The translations under genes were made by a program, and so were the position numbers. Of a stretch of DNA of 64,000 bases, positions 17,303 through 27,377 are shown in pieces. Below the pieces are notes generated by a model, which made no database searches, was not told the DNA's origin, and saw only the letters and a program-made list of their open reading frames with translations. Within the stretch, counting starts at the first letter, position 1. The number at the start of each line of letters is the position of its first letter. The stretch comes from Pseudocolwellia sp. AS88 (lineage in GTDB: Bacteria > Pseudomonadota > Gammaproteobacteria > Enterobacterales > Alteromonadaceae): NCBI RefSeq assembly GCF_030551755.1, contig NZ_JAUPEC010000004.1, positions 1 to 64,000 on the forward strand. Direction: 5' to 3'.

Positions 17303-19768
17303 TTATTGTTGAATACCTTTAAGTTTTACTGGCTGTTTTCTATGAGCTAATCGTTTACATATAATAGCTAAATCAGAATGTAAGCCAGCTGATGTAACAT
17401 CTCTCCCTGCACCAGCACCTCTAATAATTAGAGGGTTATCTTGATAGCATTGGCTAATAATTTTAAAAATATTATCACCCGGTGTTAAATTAGCAAAAGC
17501 ATCTGTTTTAGGTAATATTTCTAAACTCACTTTAGCTTTAATCTTATTATTATCACAAGTAAAGGCTGCAACATAACGTATACACCCATTCTGACTATTT
17601 GCTTTTTCAAGCTTATCGGCAAAGTAGCTATCAAGTTGCTCTACATTATCTAAAAATTCTTGTGTTGATATCTCTTGAAGGGGTCTAGGTACTAAATTCT
17701 GGCAATCAATATCTTCCAATGCTAATTCAAATCCAGCTAAACGCGCTAAAATTAATAATTTACGTTGTACATCTCGACCTGATAAATCTTCGCGAGGATC
17801 TGGTTCTGTGATGCCTTGAGATAAAGCTAATGTTAACAATTCAGAAAAAGGCACATCACCATCATAAGTTTCAAATAACCAAGATAAGGTTCCTGAAAAA
17901 ACACCCGATATTTCTTTAATTGAATCGCCACACTCTAACAAATTATCAATGGCAAAATTAATAGGTAAACCTGCACCAACCGTTGTATTACCTAACCATA
18001 AACAATGATTTTTCTTTGCTATATTAAGCAGCTGATTATAATGTTCTGTTGATGAAGAAGCTGCCCACTTATTCGCACCAATAACATGAATACCTTTTTC
18101 AAAAAACTCTTGGTATAGCAAACTAAAGTCTTCACTCGGGGTAATATCAACAACAATTAATTCATCGTACGGATGATTAGCTAACCACGACAATAAATCT
18201 TCTGTCTTGTATGGCGTTGCCTCTTTTTGAAAAAGTTCATAAGCTTGTGTTACATCAATCCCATCGCGACTAATGATGGCTTTTTTAGAGCTAACTAAGC
18301 CAACAAGATGAACATTTTCAAGCGCAGGAATGCGATCCATTTGTGCAGGTAACATTTCTATAAATCGTTCACCAATATTACCAACACCGGCAATAACAAC
18401 ACCAATGTGACGTGCATCTTTTGTCATATCATGATGAACATTGTTCACTGTCTCGCCCGTACAAACATGAGGTAAAACAGCAATTAAACTATGTTCATTC
18501 GTTGAGCTAACTAAGTGCATAGTTTGATAATTTTTTAATGCGCGTTTAAATCGGGCTTTTACATCACCGTGTTTTGCTACTTCATGACCCACAATAGCGA
18601 TAATAGAAACCGGAGTGAAAGACACTTCAGTATCATGGCTTGCTAACCATTGGCTCAAAGCTTTTTGTTTGTTTTGCGTAATAACAATAAAACCTGCATT
18701 GATATCAGAACAAATAGCTGAAAATTGTTTAATCGCTTGCTCGCCGTATGATCCAGTTAAACTGATTGATTTGGCGATGATTAAATCATTAAGATAGGTA
18801 ACAGATAATTCAGACTTAGCAATTTGGCCAAAGCGCCCTACTTCAGTGCCGCTGGTATTAGGATCGAAGCTACTGGCAATATGTAAATGGGTACTGTGAT
18901 TTTCTAAAGGCTGAAGAGTTTTAGCATGCAATACTGGATTACCCAAACGACCTAATTCTTTTGCTACACCGTTAGGTAAACGATTAAGCTTTCTTGCTAA
19001 TGGAACAATACGTGGATCAGCACTATAAATGCCATCAACATCGGTCCACAAAGTAACATTTAACGCCCCTATTAATGAAGCGACAATCGTTGCTGAGTAG
19101 TCGCTACCATTTCGACCTAAAGTGCAGTTATAGCCTGCAGCATTCTTAGCAATAAAACCTGTAACTACGGCTAATTTATCGCCTTGTAATAAACGAGAAA
19201 ACTGTTGCTGACTTAAACTGTCGTCAACCACGCAATCTTGGTCGTTATTAACAACAAGAAAGTCGCGTGAATCAACAAAATAACTTGGACAAACCCGCTC
19301 ACTTAAAACTGCAGACAATAAACGCGCAGACCATAATTCACCTAAGGCAAGAATGTTAGCTTCGTTCTTTGCGATATGTTTATCATTGGTACGAGTATTT
19401 ACAACCCAGCTTTTTAGTAATTCAATATCTTGTTCAAGCAGAGTAATTAATTGCGCTGAGTGACTTTTAAGTAAAGTATTAATTAACAGTCGTTGAGCAA
19501 CTTGAAGTGCTTCAATAGAAGCCTCAAGTTCAGACGAAACATCGAGAGCTTGTTGATATATATTAACAAGAGCATCAGTAGTTTTACCATTAGCTGAAAC
19601 CACAACAAAGTCGTTAATCTTACAGTGATTTTTAATAATATTAACAACACGCTCAATACACTCGACACTGGCTAAACTACTACCACCAAACTTATGTACA
19701 TGAATTGCGTGCTTTGCTAACTGATTATTTTCACTCACTAGCTGTTCTATTGCGTTTACTGATTTCAT
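17303..19768 (-). CDS. metL: Bifunctional aspartokinase / homoserine dehydrogenase II
   Basis: Carries out the first and third steps from aspartate towards methionine and threonine. 821 aa. The aspartokinase half shows VHKFGGSSLASVE (24-36) and the GRNGSDYSATIVA site. ACT-like linkers follow, then homoserine dehydrogenase with GVIIAGVGNIGER, GANKWAAS and the GAGAGRDVTSAGL end. Being next to metB and under MetJ-type control, it is MetL rather than ThrA. It follows metB by 70 bp. Confidence 0.94.
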   Translation of the reverse strand: MKSVNAIEQLVSENNQLAKHAIHVHKFGGSSLASVECIERVVNIIKNHCKINDFVVVSANGKTTDALVNIYQQALDVSSELEASIEALQVAQRLLINTLLKSHSAQLITLLEQDIELLKSWVVNTRTNDKHIAKNEANILALGELWSARLLSAVLSERVCPSYFVDSRDFLVVNNDQDCVVDDSLSQQQFSRLLQGDKLAVVTGFIAKNAAGYNCTLGRNGSDYSATIVASLIGALNVTLWTDVDGIYSADPRIVPLARKLNRLPNGVAKELGRLGNPVLHAKTLQPLENHSTHLHIASSFDPNTSGTEVGRFGQIAKSELSVTYLNDLIIAKSISLTGSYGEQAIKQFSAICSDINAGFIVITQNKQKALSQWLASHDTEVSFTPVSIIAIVGHEVAKHGDVKARFKRALKNYQTMHLVSSTNEHSLIAVLPHVCTGETVNNVHHDMTKDARHIGVVIAGVGNIGERFIEMLPAQMDRIPALENVHLVGLVSSKKAIISRDGIDVTQAYELFQKEATPYKTEDLLSWLANHPYDELIVVDITPSEDFSLLYQEFFEKGIHVIGANKWAASSSTEHYNQLLNIAKKNHCLWLGNTTVGAGLPINFAIDNLLECGDSIKEISGVFSGTLSWLFETYDGDVPFSELLTLALSQGITEPDPREDLSGRDVQRKLLILARLAGFELALEDIDCQNLVPRPLQEISTQEFLDNVEQLDSYFADKLEKANSQNGCIRYVAAFTCDNNKIKAKVSLEILPKTDAFANLTPGDNIFKIISQCYQDNPLIIRGAGAGRDVTSAGLHSDLAIICKRLAHRKQPVKLKGIQQ

Positions 19769-19792
19769 TTATACCAACAAGAATATTTAATT

Positions 19793-19827
19793 CTACAGCT
19801 GTTTATTTTTAGCGTTAACAACTGTAG
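19793..19827 (-). promoter_or_regulatory. Hairpin between metB and metL
   Basis: Arms CTACAGCTGTT (19793-19803) and AACAACTGTAG (19817-19827) pair with one mismatch around a 13-nt loop. No T-run follows on the operon strand. It could stabilise or process the metB-metL transcript. Confidence 0.4.
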
Positions 19828-19838
19828 ATAAGTGGTTA

Positions 19839-20996
19839 TTATTTTTGGCAGGCTAAAAGCCCCTGCTTTAAATCTTCGATTAAATCGTCTACGTATTCTA
19901 TACCTACAGAAAGACGTACTAACGACTGAGTTATACCTGCTTCTAATTGTGCTGATATTTCCATACCTGCATGAGTCATGGTTGATGGATGACTAATTAA
20001 GCTCTCAACTCCGCCTAACGATTGTGCTAAGGTAAACATGTTTAAGCTTTCAAATAATTTCTTAACCGCTTCTACGCCACCTTTAACTTCAAAACTCATC
20101 ATTGCGCCAGCGCTTACTTGCTGCTTCTTAGCAATCTCGTAGCCGGGATGATCAGCTAATCCGGGATAATACACCGCCTCTACCGCATCATTTTCATTTA
20201 AAAAGTTTGCTATTTTATCTGCATTTATTTGATGTTGTCTCATTCTTACAGGTAAAGTTTTTAAGCCACGTAAGGCCAAGTAACTATCAAACGGCGACCC
20301 TGTAATACCAATACAGTTTGCCCACCATGCTAACTCATCACCTAAAGCTTCATCTTTAGTCACTAGCACGCCACCCACAACGTCACTATGACCATTAATA
20401 TATTTAGTTGTTGAATGGAAAACGATATCAGCACCCAAAAGTAATGGTTTTTGAAGTAATGGCGACATAAATGTATTGTCTACCGCAACCAATGCTCCTA
20501 CTTCGTGTGCTGCTTTTGTTACTTTTTCAATATCAACAATGCGTAATAATGGATTACTTGGCGACTCGATTAATACCAACTTAGGTTTTTGTGCAAAAGC
20601 TTCAGCTAAAGCAGCATCGTCATTTTGATCAACAATAATAAGTTTAAAATTGCCTTTCTTCGCAAGGTGGGTAAATAATCTATAACTACCACCGTAACAG
20701 TCATGAGGTACAACTAACAAATCATCTGTTGTTAGTAATTGGCAAATTAAATGCACTGCAGCCATACCAGTGCTGGTTACTATACCTTTGGTACCTTCTT
20801 CAAGTTCAGCTACAGCTCCAGCAAATGTTGAACGTGTTGGATTGCCAGTACGTGAATAATCATAATCACGCTTTTCATTAAAGCCTTTTAAAGCATACGT
20901 ACTTGATAAATGTATTGCTGGCACTACGCCAACATGTTGTTTATCGCTATTAATACCAGCCCTTGCCGCTATTGTTGCCATACTTTTTTTGGTCAT
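19839..20996 (-). CDS. metB: Cystathionine gamma-synthase
   Basis: PLP enzyme that condenses an activated homoserine with cysteine in methionine synthesis. 385 aa. The PLP lysine lies in HSTTKYINGHSD. The N-terminal block HLSSTYALKGF and the C-terminal SLGGVESLISHPSTMTH are typical of the Cys/Met metabolism PLP family. First gene of the metB-metL operon, with operator and promoter just upstream. The neighbours and MetJ sites favour MetB over cystathionine beta-lyase or homocysteine synthase. Confidence 0.93.
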   Translation of the reverse strand: MTKKSMATIAARAGINSDKQHVGVVPAIHLSSTYALKGFNEKRDYDYSRTGNPTRSTFAGAVAELEEGTKGIVTSTGMAAVHLICQLLTTDDLLVVPHDCYGGSYRLFTHLAKKGNFKLIIVDQNDDAALAEAFAQKPKLVLIESPSNPLLRIVDIEKVTKAAHEVGALVAVDNTFMSPLLQKPLLLGADIVFHSTTKYINGHSDVVGGVLVTKDEALGDELAWWANCIGITGSPFDSYLALRGLKTLPVRMRQHQINADKIANFLNENDAVEAVYYPGLADHPGYEIAKKQQVSAGAMMSFEVKGGVEAVKKLFESLNMFTLAQSLGGVESLISHPSTMTHAGMEISAQLEAGITQSLVRLSVGIEYVDDLIEDLKQGLLACQK

Positions 20997-21027
20997 TTTG
21001 ACTCCAGCTGTGCATATATTTTCAAAT

Positions 21028-21059
21028 AGATGTTTAGATGTCTAAAACTCTAAACGGTT
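21028..21059. promoter_or_regulatory. Met boxes (MetJ operator), metB side
   Basis: Four tandem 8-bp units: AGATGTTT, AGATGTCT, AAAACTCT, AAACGGTT. The first two are close to the MetJ consensus AGACGTCT and the others are degenerate. They overlap the metB -10 box, so bound MetJ would block metB transcription. Confidence 0.85.
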
Positions 21060-21075
21060 TACTATATTTGGTCAA
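21047..21075 (-). promoter_or_regulatory. metB promoter
   Basis: Minus strand -35 TTGACC (21070-21075), 17-bp spacer, -10 TAGAGT (21047-21052). The -10 lies inside the Met box array. Confidence 0.7.
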
Positions 21076-21083
21076 GAAATTTT

Positions 21084-21099
21084 AGACATCTAAACTTCT
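21084..21099. promoter_or_regulatory. Second Met box pair
   Basis: AGACATCT (21084-21091) followed by AAACTTCT (21092-21099), in the same 8-bp register style. It lies just upstream of the metJ -35 box and of the metB -35 box, so it could serve both directions. Confidence 0.7.
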
Positions 21100-21111
21100 A
21101 CACATTCGTTA

Positions 21112-21139
21112 TTGACTCAAGGCTCACAAACAGTAAAAT
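21112..21139 (+). promoter_or_regulatory. Likely metJ promoter
   Basis: -35 TTGACT (21112-21117), 16-bp spacer, -10 TAAAAT (21134-21139), about 70 bp upstream of the metJ start and directly after the second Met box pair. Confidence 0.6.
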
Positions 21140-21207
21140 TGGTTTATTATCTATGTAATTGATTTTTACCTTCAATAACATGTTTCTTTATAAAAGGTGT
21201 AGAACTT

Positions 21208-21537
21208 ATGGCAGAGTGGAATGACGAGTATATTAATCCATACGCCGAACACGGGAAAAAAAGCGAGCAAGTAAAGAAGATCACAGTATCTATCCCTTTA
21301 CGTGTTCTTAAGGTGTTAACTGATGAGAGAACTCGTCGCCAAGTTAACAACCTTCGCCATGCAACTAACAGTGAATTATTATGTGAAGCATTCTTACATG
21401 CTTTTACTGGCCAACCTTTACCTGATGATAACGATTTAGCTAAAGACAATAACGAGAAGTTACCTGCAAGTGTTCGTAAAATACTTGAAGCCAAAGGCAT
21501 TACTGACTTTAGCGCTTATGAAACAGAAGATGAATAA
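21208..21537 (+). CDS. metJ: Methionine repressor
   Basis: Ribbon-helix-helix repressor using S-adenosylmethionine as corepressor. 109 aa against about 105 in enterics. The DNA-binding beta strand [18 protein letters not shown] (residues 23-40) and the helix with [26 protein letters not shown] match MetJ. It is divergent from metB, with Met boxes in between, so it likely represses itself as well as metB-metL. It converges on the small gene downstream. Confidence 0.97.
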   Translation: MAEWNDEYINPYAEHGKKSEQVKKITVSIPLRVLKVLTDERTRRQVNNLRHATNSELLCEAFLHAFTGQPLPDDNDLAKDNNEKLPASVRKILEAKGITDFSAYETEDE

Positions 21538-21546
21538 GTAAGGAAC

Positions 21547-21960
21547 TCATAAGGGTAACGTAAGTAACCCTTGTTTTTCAGCAATCTCGTTGATCACTTT
21601 CTTCATTTTAATTGATATATAGCCTGATAATACTTTAGGCTCTTTATCTAATAATTCCATTTCAACATCTGTTATCGCGATAATACACTTTAATTGTGTT
21701 TGATTAATGTAGAGCATAACATCATCAGATATCTCAGTTATATCGCCACTATTATCAGTTGCTAATTGCTGAAGATATTCATCGTTGCCAACTAATAGCA
21801 TTTCAATATGGGTGATCTTGTCTTCATCTTCATACCAACCTGCCGCTAACGTTTGAAAATTAACCTGAGCTTCTTGCTTATTCACAACACTCGTTAACTT
21901 GTTATAACGCTTCGTTAAGCTTTCACTTGCACTAATTGTTATAGGTAGCGATTCTTCCAT
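21547..21960 (-). CDS. Hypothetical 137-aa protein
   Basis: Not recognised. An acidic soluble protein without signal peptide or membrane segment. It begins MEESLPITISASESLTKRYN, and the middle part (GWYEDEDKITHIEMLLVGNDEYLQQLA) is predicted mixed alpha/beta. It lies 9 bp from the metJ stop in the convergent direction and upstream of maeB on the same strand. Coding is supported by clean frame, length and gap-filling position; the function is unknown. Confidence 0.65.
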   Translation of the reverse strand: MEESLPITISASESLTKRYNKLTSVVNKQEAQVNFQTLAAGWYEDEDKITHIEMLLVGNDEYLQQLATDNSGDITEISDDVMLYINQTQLKCIIAITDVEMELLDKEPKVLSGYISIKMKKVINEIAEKQGLLTLPL

Positions 21961-22050
21961 TATTCAATACTTTCAATTGATATACATATCACTCCATTAT
22001 ACTCATACCAGATAGAGATGCGAGTTTCTGGAAGAGTGATATTTAACTAT

Positions 22051-22074
22051 AAAAAAAGGGCTTACGCCCTTTTA
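22051..22074. terminator. Terminator after maeB
   Basis: A-tract, AAAGGGC-TTAC-GCCCTTT stem and T-run on either strand. On the maeB strand the hairpin is followed by seven T residues. It ends maeB; the nearby hypothetical gene is transcribed in the same direction away from it. Confidence 0.85.
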
Positions 22075-22106
22075 TTACATTTACGACTTTAACCACATTG
22101 GGTTGA

Positions 22107-23348
22107 TTAAAGCATGTAGTTTTCTGGGTATTCTAGCGCCGCTACACCTGAATCAACCGCAGCTTTGGCTACTGCACGAGCTACGTTAGCACATAAACGC
22201 GGATCCATAGGCTTAGGTATAATGTATTCTTTACCAAATACTAAGCTACTTACTCCACTTGCATCGAGTACAGCTTGTGGTACTTCTTCTTTAGCTAACG
22301 CTCTTATTGCATGAACTGCAGCAATTTTCATTTCATCATTGATTGTTCTAGCACGAACATCTAATGCACCACGAAAAATAAATGGGAAACATAAAACGTT
22401 ATTTACTTGGTTAGGATAATCTGAGCGACCTGTCGCTATAATAAGATCTTTTCGGGCTTCATGAGCGAGTTCAGGTTTTATTTCTGGATCAGGGTTTGAA
22501 CAGGCAAATATTACAGGATTGGCTGCCATCATTTTTACGTGCTCGGCCGTTAATAAATTGGGCCCTGAAACACCAACAAATACATCAGCACCATCAATTG
22601 CATCTTCTAATGTTCTTTTATCGGTATTATTAGCGAATAGTTTTTTGTATTCATTTAAATTATCGCGTCGGGTATGAATAACACCCTTGGTGTCTAGCAT
22701 GTATATTTGTTCACGCTGAGCTCCACATTTAATAAGAAGCTCCATACAAGCAATAGCTGCAGCACCGGCACCTAAACAAACAATACGGGCTGATGATATA
22801 TCTTTACCTTGTACTTCTAATGCATTGATCATACCTGCAGCCGTGACTATCGCTGTACCATGTTGATCATCATGAAATACAGGTATTTTACAACGCTCAA
22901 TTAAAGCTTTTTCAATAACAAAACATTCAGGTGCTTTAATATCTTCTAAATTAATGCCGCCAAAGCTATCAGCAATATTTGCTACCGTACTGATAAACTC
23001 TTCAACCGTATTATGTTTTACTTCAATATCGAAAGAGTTGATGTTGGCAAAACGTTTAAATAATAAAGCTTTACCTTCCATTACAGGCTTTGACGCCATC
23101 GGACCTAAATTACCTAACCCCAAAATCGCTGTGCCATTAGTAATGACAGCAACGGTATTTCCTTTGCCTGTATATTTGTAAACATCATCAGGATTATTCG
23201 CAATTTCCCTGACCGGTTCGGCTACACCAGGACTATAAGCTAATGATAAGTCTAAACTAGTTTCAGCTGCTGTAGTCAGTTCTACACTAATTTTACCTGG
23301 AGTTGGGTACTGGTGATAATCAAGTGCTTGTTGGCGAAAGTCTGTCAT
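22107..23348 (-). CDS. maeB: Malic enzyme, NAD(P)-dependent, single-domain
   Basis: Oxidative decarboxylation of malate to pyruvate with NAD(P)H. 413 aa, matching the malic domain of MaeB but without the C-terminal phosphotransacetylase-like domain of E. coli MaeB (759 aa). Visible: LAYSPGVAEPVREI, NTVAVITNGTAILGLGNLG, the metal-binding NLEDIKAPECFVIE, FHDDQHGTAIV, and a Rossmann GAGAAAIACMELL. Cofactor choice cannot be read from the sequence alone. It stands as its own unit between two hairpins. Confidence 0.9.
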   Translation of the reverse strand: MTDFRQQALDYHQYPTPGKISVELTTAAETSLDLSLAYSPGVAEPVREIANNPDDVYKYTGKGNTVAVITNGTAILGLGNLGPMASKPVMEGKALLFKRFANINSFDIEVKHNTVEEFISTVANIADSFGGINLEDIKAPECFVIEKALIERCKIPVFHDDQHGTAIVTAAGMINALEVQGKDISSARIVCLGAGAAAIACMELLIKCGAQREQIYMLDTKGVIHTRRDNLNEYKKLFANNTDKRTLEDAIDGADVFVGVSGPNLLTAEHVKMMAANPVIFACSNPDPEIKPELAHEARKDLIIATGRSDYPNQVNNVLCFPFIFRGALDVRARTINDEMKIAAVHAIRALAKEEVPQAVLDASGVSSLVFGKEYIIPKPMDPRLCANVARAVAKAAVDSGVAALEYPENYML

Positions 23349-23582
23349 TGAAAGTCCTAATATAAATGTTAGATGTAAAGTTACATACCAAGATAATGGA
23401 ATTACGGTTTATTATTATGCAGATAAAATAACACGAAAAATCGCCAATGACTTTGTAATTTAAATAGTGTTTCACTATAAACAATACTTATAAGCTCTAT
23501 AGAACCCATAGTTATAACTTTACTCTCAATACGGGCTTTTATTTATAAGACTTTTGAGTTTACTTTTAAAAATTTCAGGCAT

Positions 23583-23613
23583 AAAAAAAGCCACTCTATT
23601 GAGTGACTTTTTT
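23583..23613. terminator. Terminator after purA
   Basis: A-run, stem CACTC-TATT-GAGTG extended by AAAAAAG/CTTTTTT with one mismatch. It is symmetrical and works for purA on the minus strand. Confidence 0.8.
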
Positions 23614-23635
23614 GGGATAAATAATAATTTATCTA

Positions 23636-24943
<1,308 letters not shown>

Positions 24944-24966
24944 TTAATAGAAAAAATTAGGCGAGG

Positions 24967-24995
24967 ATTCTATCAAATATGAAAACACAGTCCAA
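24967..24995 (-). promoter_or_regulatory. purA promoter
   Basis: Minus strand -35 TTGGAC (24990-24995), 17-bp spacer, -10 TAGAAT (24967-24972), about 36 bp upstream of the purA start. No clear PurR operator was seen. Confidence 0.75.
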
Positions 24996-25250
24996 GTACT
25001 AAATGGCTCTTTTCACGAAGATGATAAAATAAACAAAATAATATTTATTAGAATTAAAGGTTATAACTTTTAAATTGAACAGGTTAAGAGGTAAATCAGT
25101 CAGAATAACTATATTTAACTTTATTGAGATAAGTTGGAGTTTACTAATAAATAAGTCTAATTTTGCAGAAATATAGAAAATGAATAAAAATAGTTCCGCG
25201 CTGAGGTTAAGTAAATAATTGCCAGACAAGCACGAATTTTAGATATAAAA

Positions 25251-25276
25251 AAAGGCCATGATAATTCATGGCCTTT
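25251..25276. terminator. Terminator after hflC
   Basis: Perfect 11-bp stem AAAGGCCATGA/TCATGGCCTTT with loop TAAT, followed on the minus strand by a T-run. It ends the tsaE-to-hflC operon. Confidence 0.9.
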
Positions 25277-25300
25277 AATAGCATTAACGATAACTTAGTG

Positions 25301-26185
25301 TTATTTAGCTGATGCTGGGTTCTTTAAGTAATGGAAGAAGTCACTATCAGGTTTTATAACCATGATGTCATTCTTACTGTTAAAGCTGTTCTCATAAGCC
25401 TCTAGGCTTCTGAAGAACTTGTAAAAGTCTGCATCTTGAGTATAAGAGTCTGCATAAACTTTAGCAGCTAAAGCATCACCACTACCTCGAATTTCAAAAG
25501 AGTTCTTTTGAGCTTCAGCTAACATTACTGTTACTTTTGCATCGATAGTTGCACGAATGATTTCTGATTGCTCTTGACCTTGAGAACGATGTTCTTTGGC
25601 CACAGCAGTTCGCTCAGCACGCATACGGTCATAAATTGATGCACTTACCTCTGCAGGTAGGTTTATCGCTTTAATTCTTACGTCAATCACTTCGATACCT
25701 AAATCTTCTCTACTACTTTTAGCACTAACAAGTGCTTTTTCCATAATAGAGTCACGATCGCCAGAAACAATTTCTTTAATTGTTCTTGAACCAAACTCAG
25801 TTCTTAAACCATTATTTACTTTCTGTTTTAAAAGCGCTCTTGCATTATCGATTGAGCCAGTTGTACGTAAGTAATACGTAGAAAAATCTACAATACGCCA
25901 CTTAACAAATGAATCAACAATTACATCTTTCTTCTCTGAAGTAACAAAACGATCTGCGCCTTCATCAAGAGTTTGTATACGAGCATCAATTTTCTTAACC
26001 GTGTTAATAAACGGAAATTTCAAATGAAGACCTGGATCATAGACCAGCATATCACCGGTAGCTGCATCTCTTTTAATTTTAGAAAATTGAAATACAATAC
26101 CGCGTTGCCCTTCAGAAACAACAAACACAGAAGAAACCGTTAGTAAAAATAATAGTGCCACAATAGCAATAATAAAGTTTTTCAT
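25301..26185 (-). CDS. hflC: HflC, modulator of FtsH protease
   Basis: SPFH/band-7 membrane protein that forms the HflKC ring around FtsH. 294 aa. It has an N-terminal membrane anchor (about 4-22, IAIVALLFLLTVSSVFVV), then SEGQRGIVFQF, the SPFH domain with HLKFPFINTVKKIDARIQTLD, and a C-terminal helical part. It starts 3 nt after hflK and is last in the operon. Confidence 0.95.
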   Translation of the reverse strand: MKNFIIAIVALLFLLTVSSVFVVSEGQRGIVFQFSKIKRDAATGDMLVYDPGLHLKFPFINTVKKIDARIQTLDEGADRFVTSEKKDVIVDSFVKWRIVDFSTYYLRTTGSIDNARALLKQKVNNGLRTEFGSRTIKEIVSGDRDSIMEKALVSAKSSREDLGIEVIDVRIKAINLPAEVSASIYDRMRAERTAVAKEHRSQGQEQSEIIRATIDAKVTVMLAEAQKNSFEIRGSGDALAAKVYADSYTQDADFYKFFRSLEAYENSFNSKNDIMVIKPDSDFFHYLKNPASAK

Positions 26186-26188
26186 CGC

Positions 26189-27334
26189 TTAGTTTCTCCC
26201 ACTATTAAAACGGTCAGCTCGGTTACTATTCGTTGTAGTAGTTTGTGAGCTAGTTGATACTGGCTGTTGAATATTAGGTTGCGACGTTACACCATTAGAC
26301 TGCGATGATTGGTTTTGGATAATTTTATCCAATGGTAAATACATCATGTTATTACCACCATCTACATCAACCATAACTTTACTTGTGTTAGCGTATACTT
26401 TTTCCATTGTCGCAAGGTACATACGTTCTCTTGTAACGATAGGAGCAGCTTGATATTCAGGAAGTAGTTTATTAAATTTAGCTACATCACCTTCCGCATC
26501 TAAAACAATTTGCTCTTTATAAGCTAAAGCTTCTTGTTCCATACGCTTAACTCGACCACGAGCGATTGGCTCAATACCACGTGCATAAGCTTCTGCTTCA
26601 CGTAAATAACGAACTTCATCTTCTTGTGCTGAAATAGCATCATCGAATGCATCTTTAACTTCTTCAGGAGGACGTGCATCTTTAAAGTTAACATCAACAA
26701 CAATTAAACCTAAGTTGTATGGTTCAATAATGCCTTCCAATTCAGTCCAAACCGCTTGTCTTACAATTTCACGACCACTTGTTAATACATCATCCATTTT
26801 TGAATGACCTACAACATAACGTAATGCGCTATCTAATGATTGACTTAAGCTGTCATCAGCATCTGTTACACTAAAGATATAATTACGTGCATTAACTACA
26901 CGATATTGTATTTGCATTTCTACACGTACAACATTTTCATCTTGCGTTAACATAAAGCCTGAAGCAGGTAAGTTTCGTGTGGTTTGGATATCAACAGGAA
27001 TAACTCTGTCAATAAATGTCCATTTCCAACGAAGACCAGGTTCTACATTACCGGTGTATTGACCAAATCGTAATACAATACCTTGCTCAGCTTCTTTAAT
27101 GGTATAAAAACCACTAAATACATAAACAAGTATTGCAACGATTAGCGCAAGACTAATACCAATACTGGAGAAATTTTTACCTGGCTTACCATTTGATGAT
27201 TTACCACCAAATATACCGCCAAATTTTTTACTTAAATCTTTAAATAAATCGTCTAAGTCAGGTGGACCTTGATTGTTGCCACCTTTATTTTTCCAGGGGT
27301 CTTTATCATCTTTCCCCGGTTCATTCCAAGCCAT
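26189..27334 (-). CDS. hflK: HflK, modulator of FtsH protease
   Basis: Partner of HflC. About 381 aa from ATG 27334 (MAWNEPGKDDKDPWK), which has GGAG 7-8 nt upstream. A start seven codons earlier has no such site. It shows a Gly/Asn/Asp-rich cytoplasmic N-terminus typical of HflK, a membrane helix near residues 64-84 (IGISLALIVAILVYVFSGFY), the SPFH domain, and a Ser/Thr/Gln-rich tail. Confidence 0.94.
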   Translation of the reverse strand: MAWNEPGKDDKDPWKNKGGNNQGPPDLDDLFKDLSKKFGGIFGGKSSNGKPGKNFSSIGISLALIVAILVYVFSGFYTIKEAEQGIVLRFGQYTGNVEPGLRWKWTFIDRVIPVDIQTTRNLPASGFMLTQDENVVRVEMQIQYRVVNARNYIFSVTDADDSLSQSLDSALRYVVGHSKMDDVLTSGREIVRQAVWTELEGIIEPYNLGLIVVDVNFKDARPPEEVKDAFDDAISAQEDEVRYLREAEAYARGIEPIARGRVKRMEQEALAYKEQIVLDAEGDVAKFNKLLPEYQAAPIVTRERMYLATMEKVYANTSKVMVDVDGGNNMMYLPLDKIIQNQSSQSNGVTSQPNIQQPVSTSSQTTTTNSNRADRFNSGRN

Positions 27335-27377
27335 GTTGCTCTCCAGTAAATACAATTGCTGCTAATATATCAGTCTG

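Noticed and set aside
24999..25229. 76-codon frame in the purA-hflC spacer
   Set aside because: No ribosome site; AT-rich sequence gives a hydrophobic, Leu/Ile/Phe-rich nonsense peptide.
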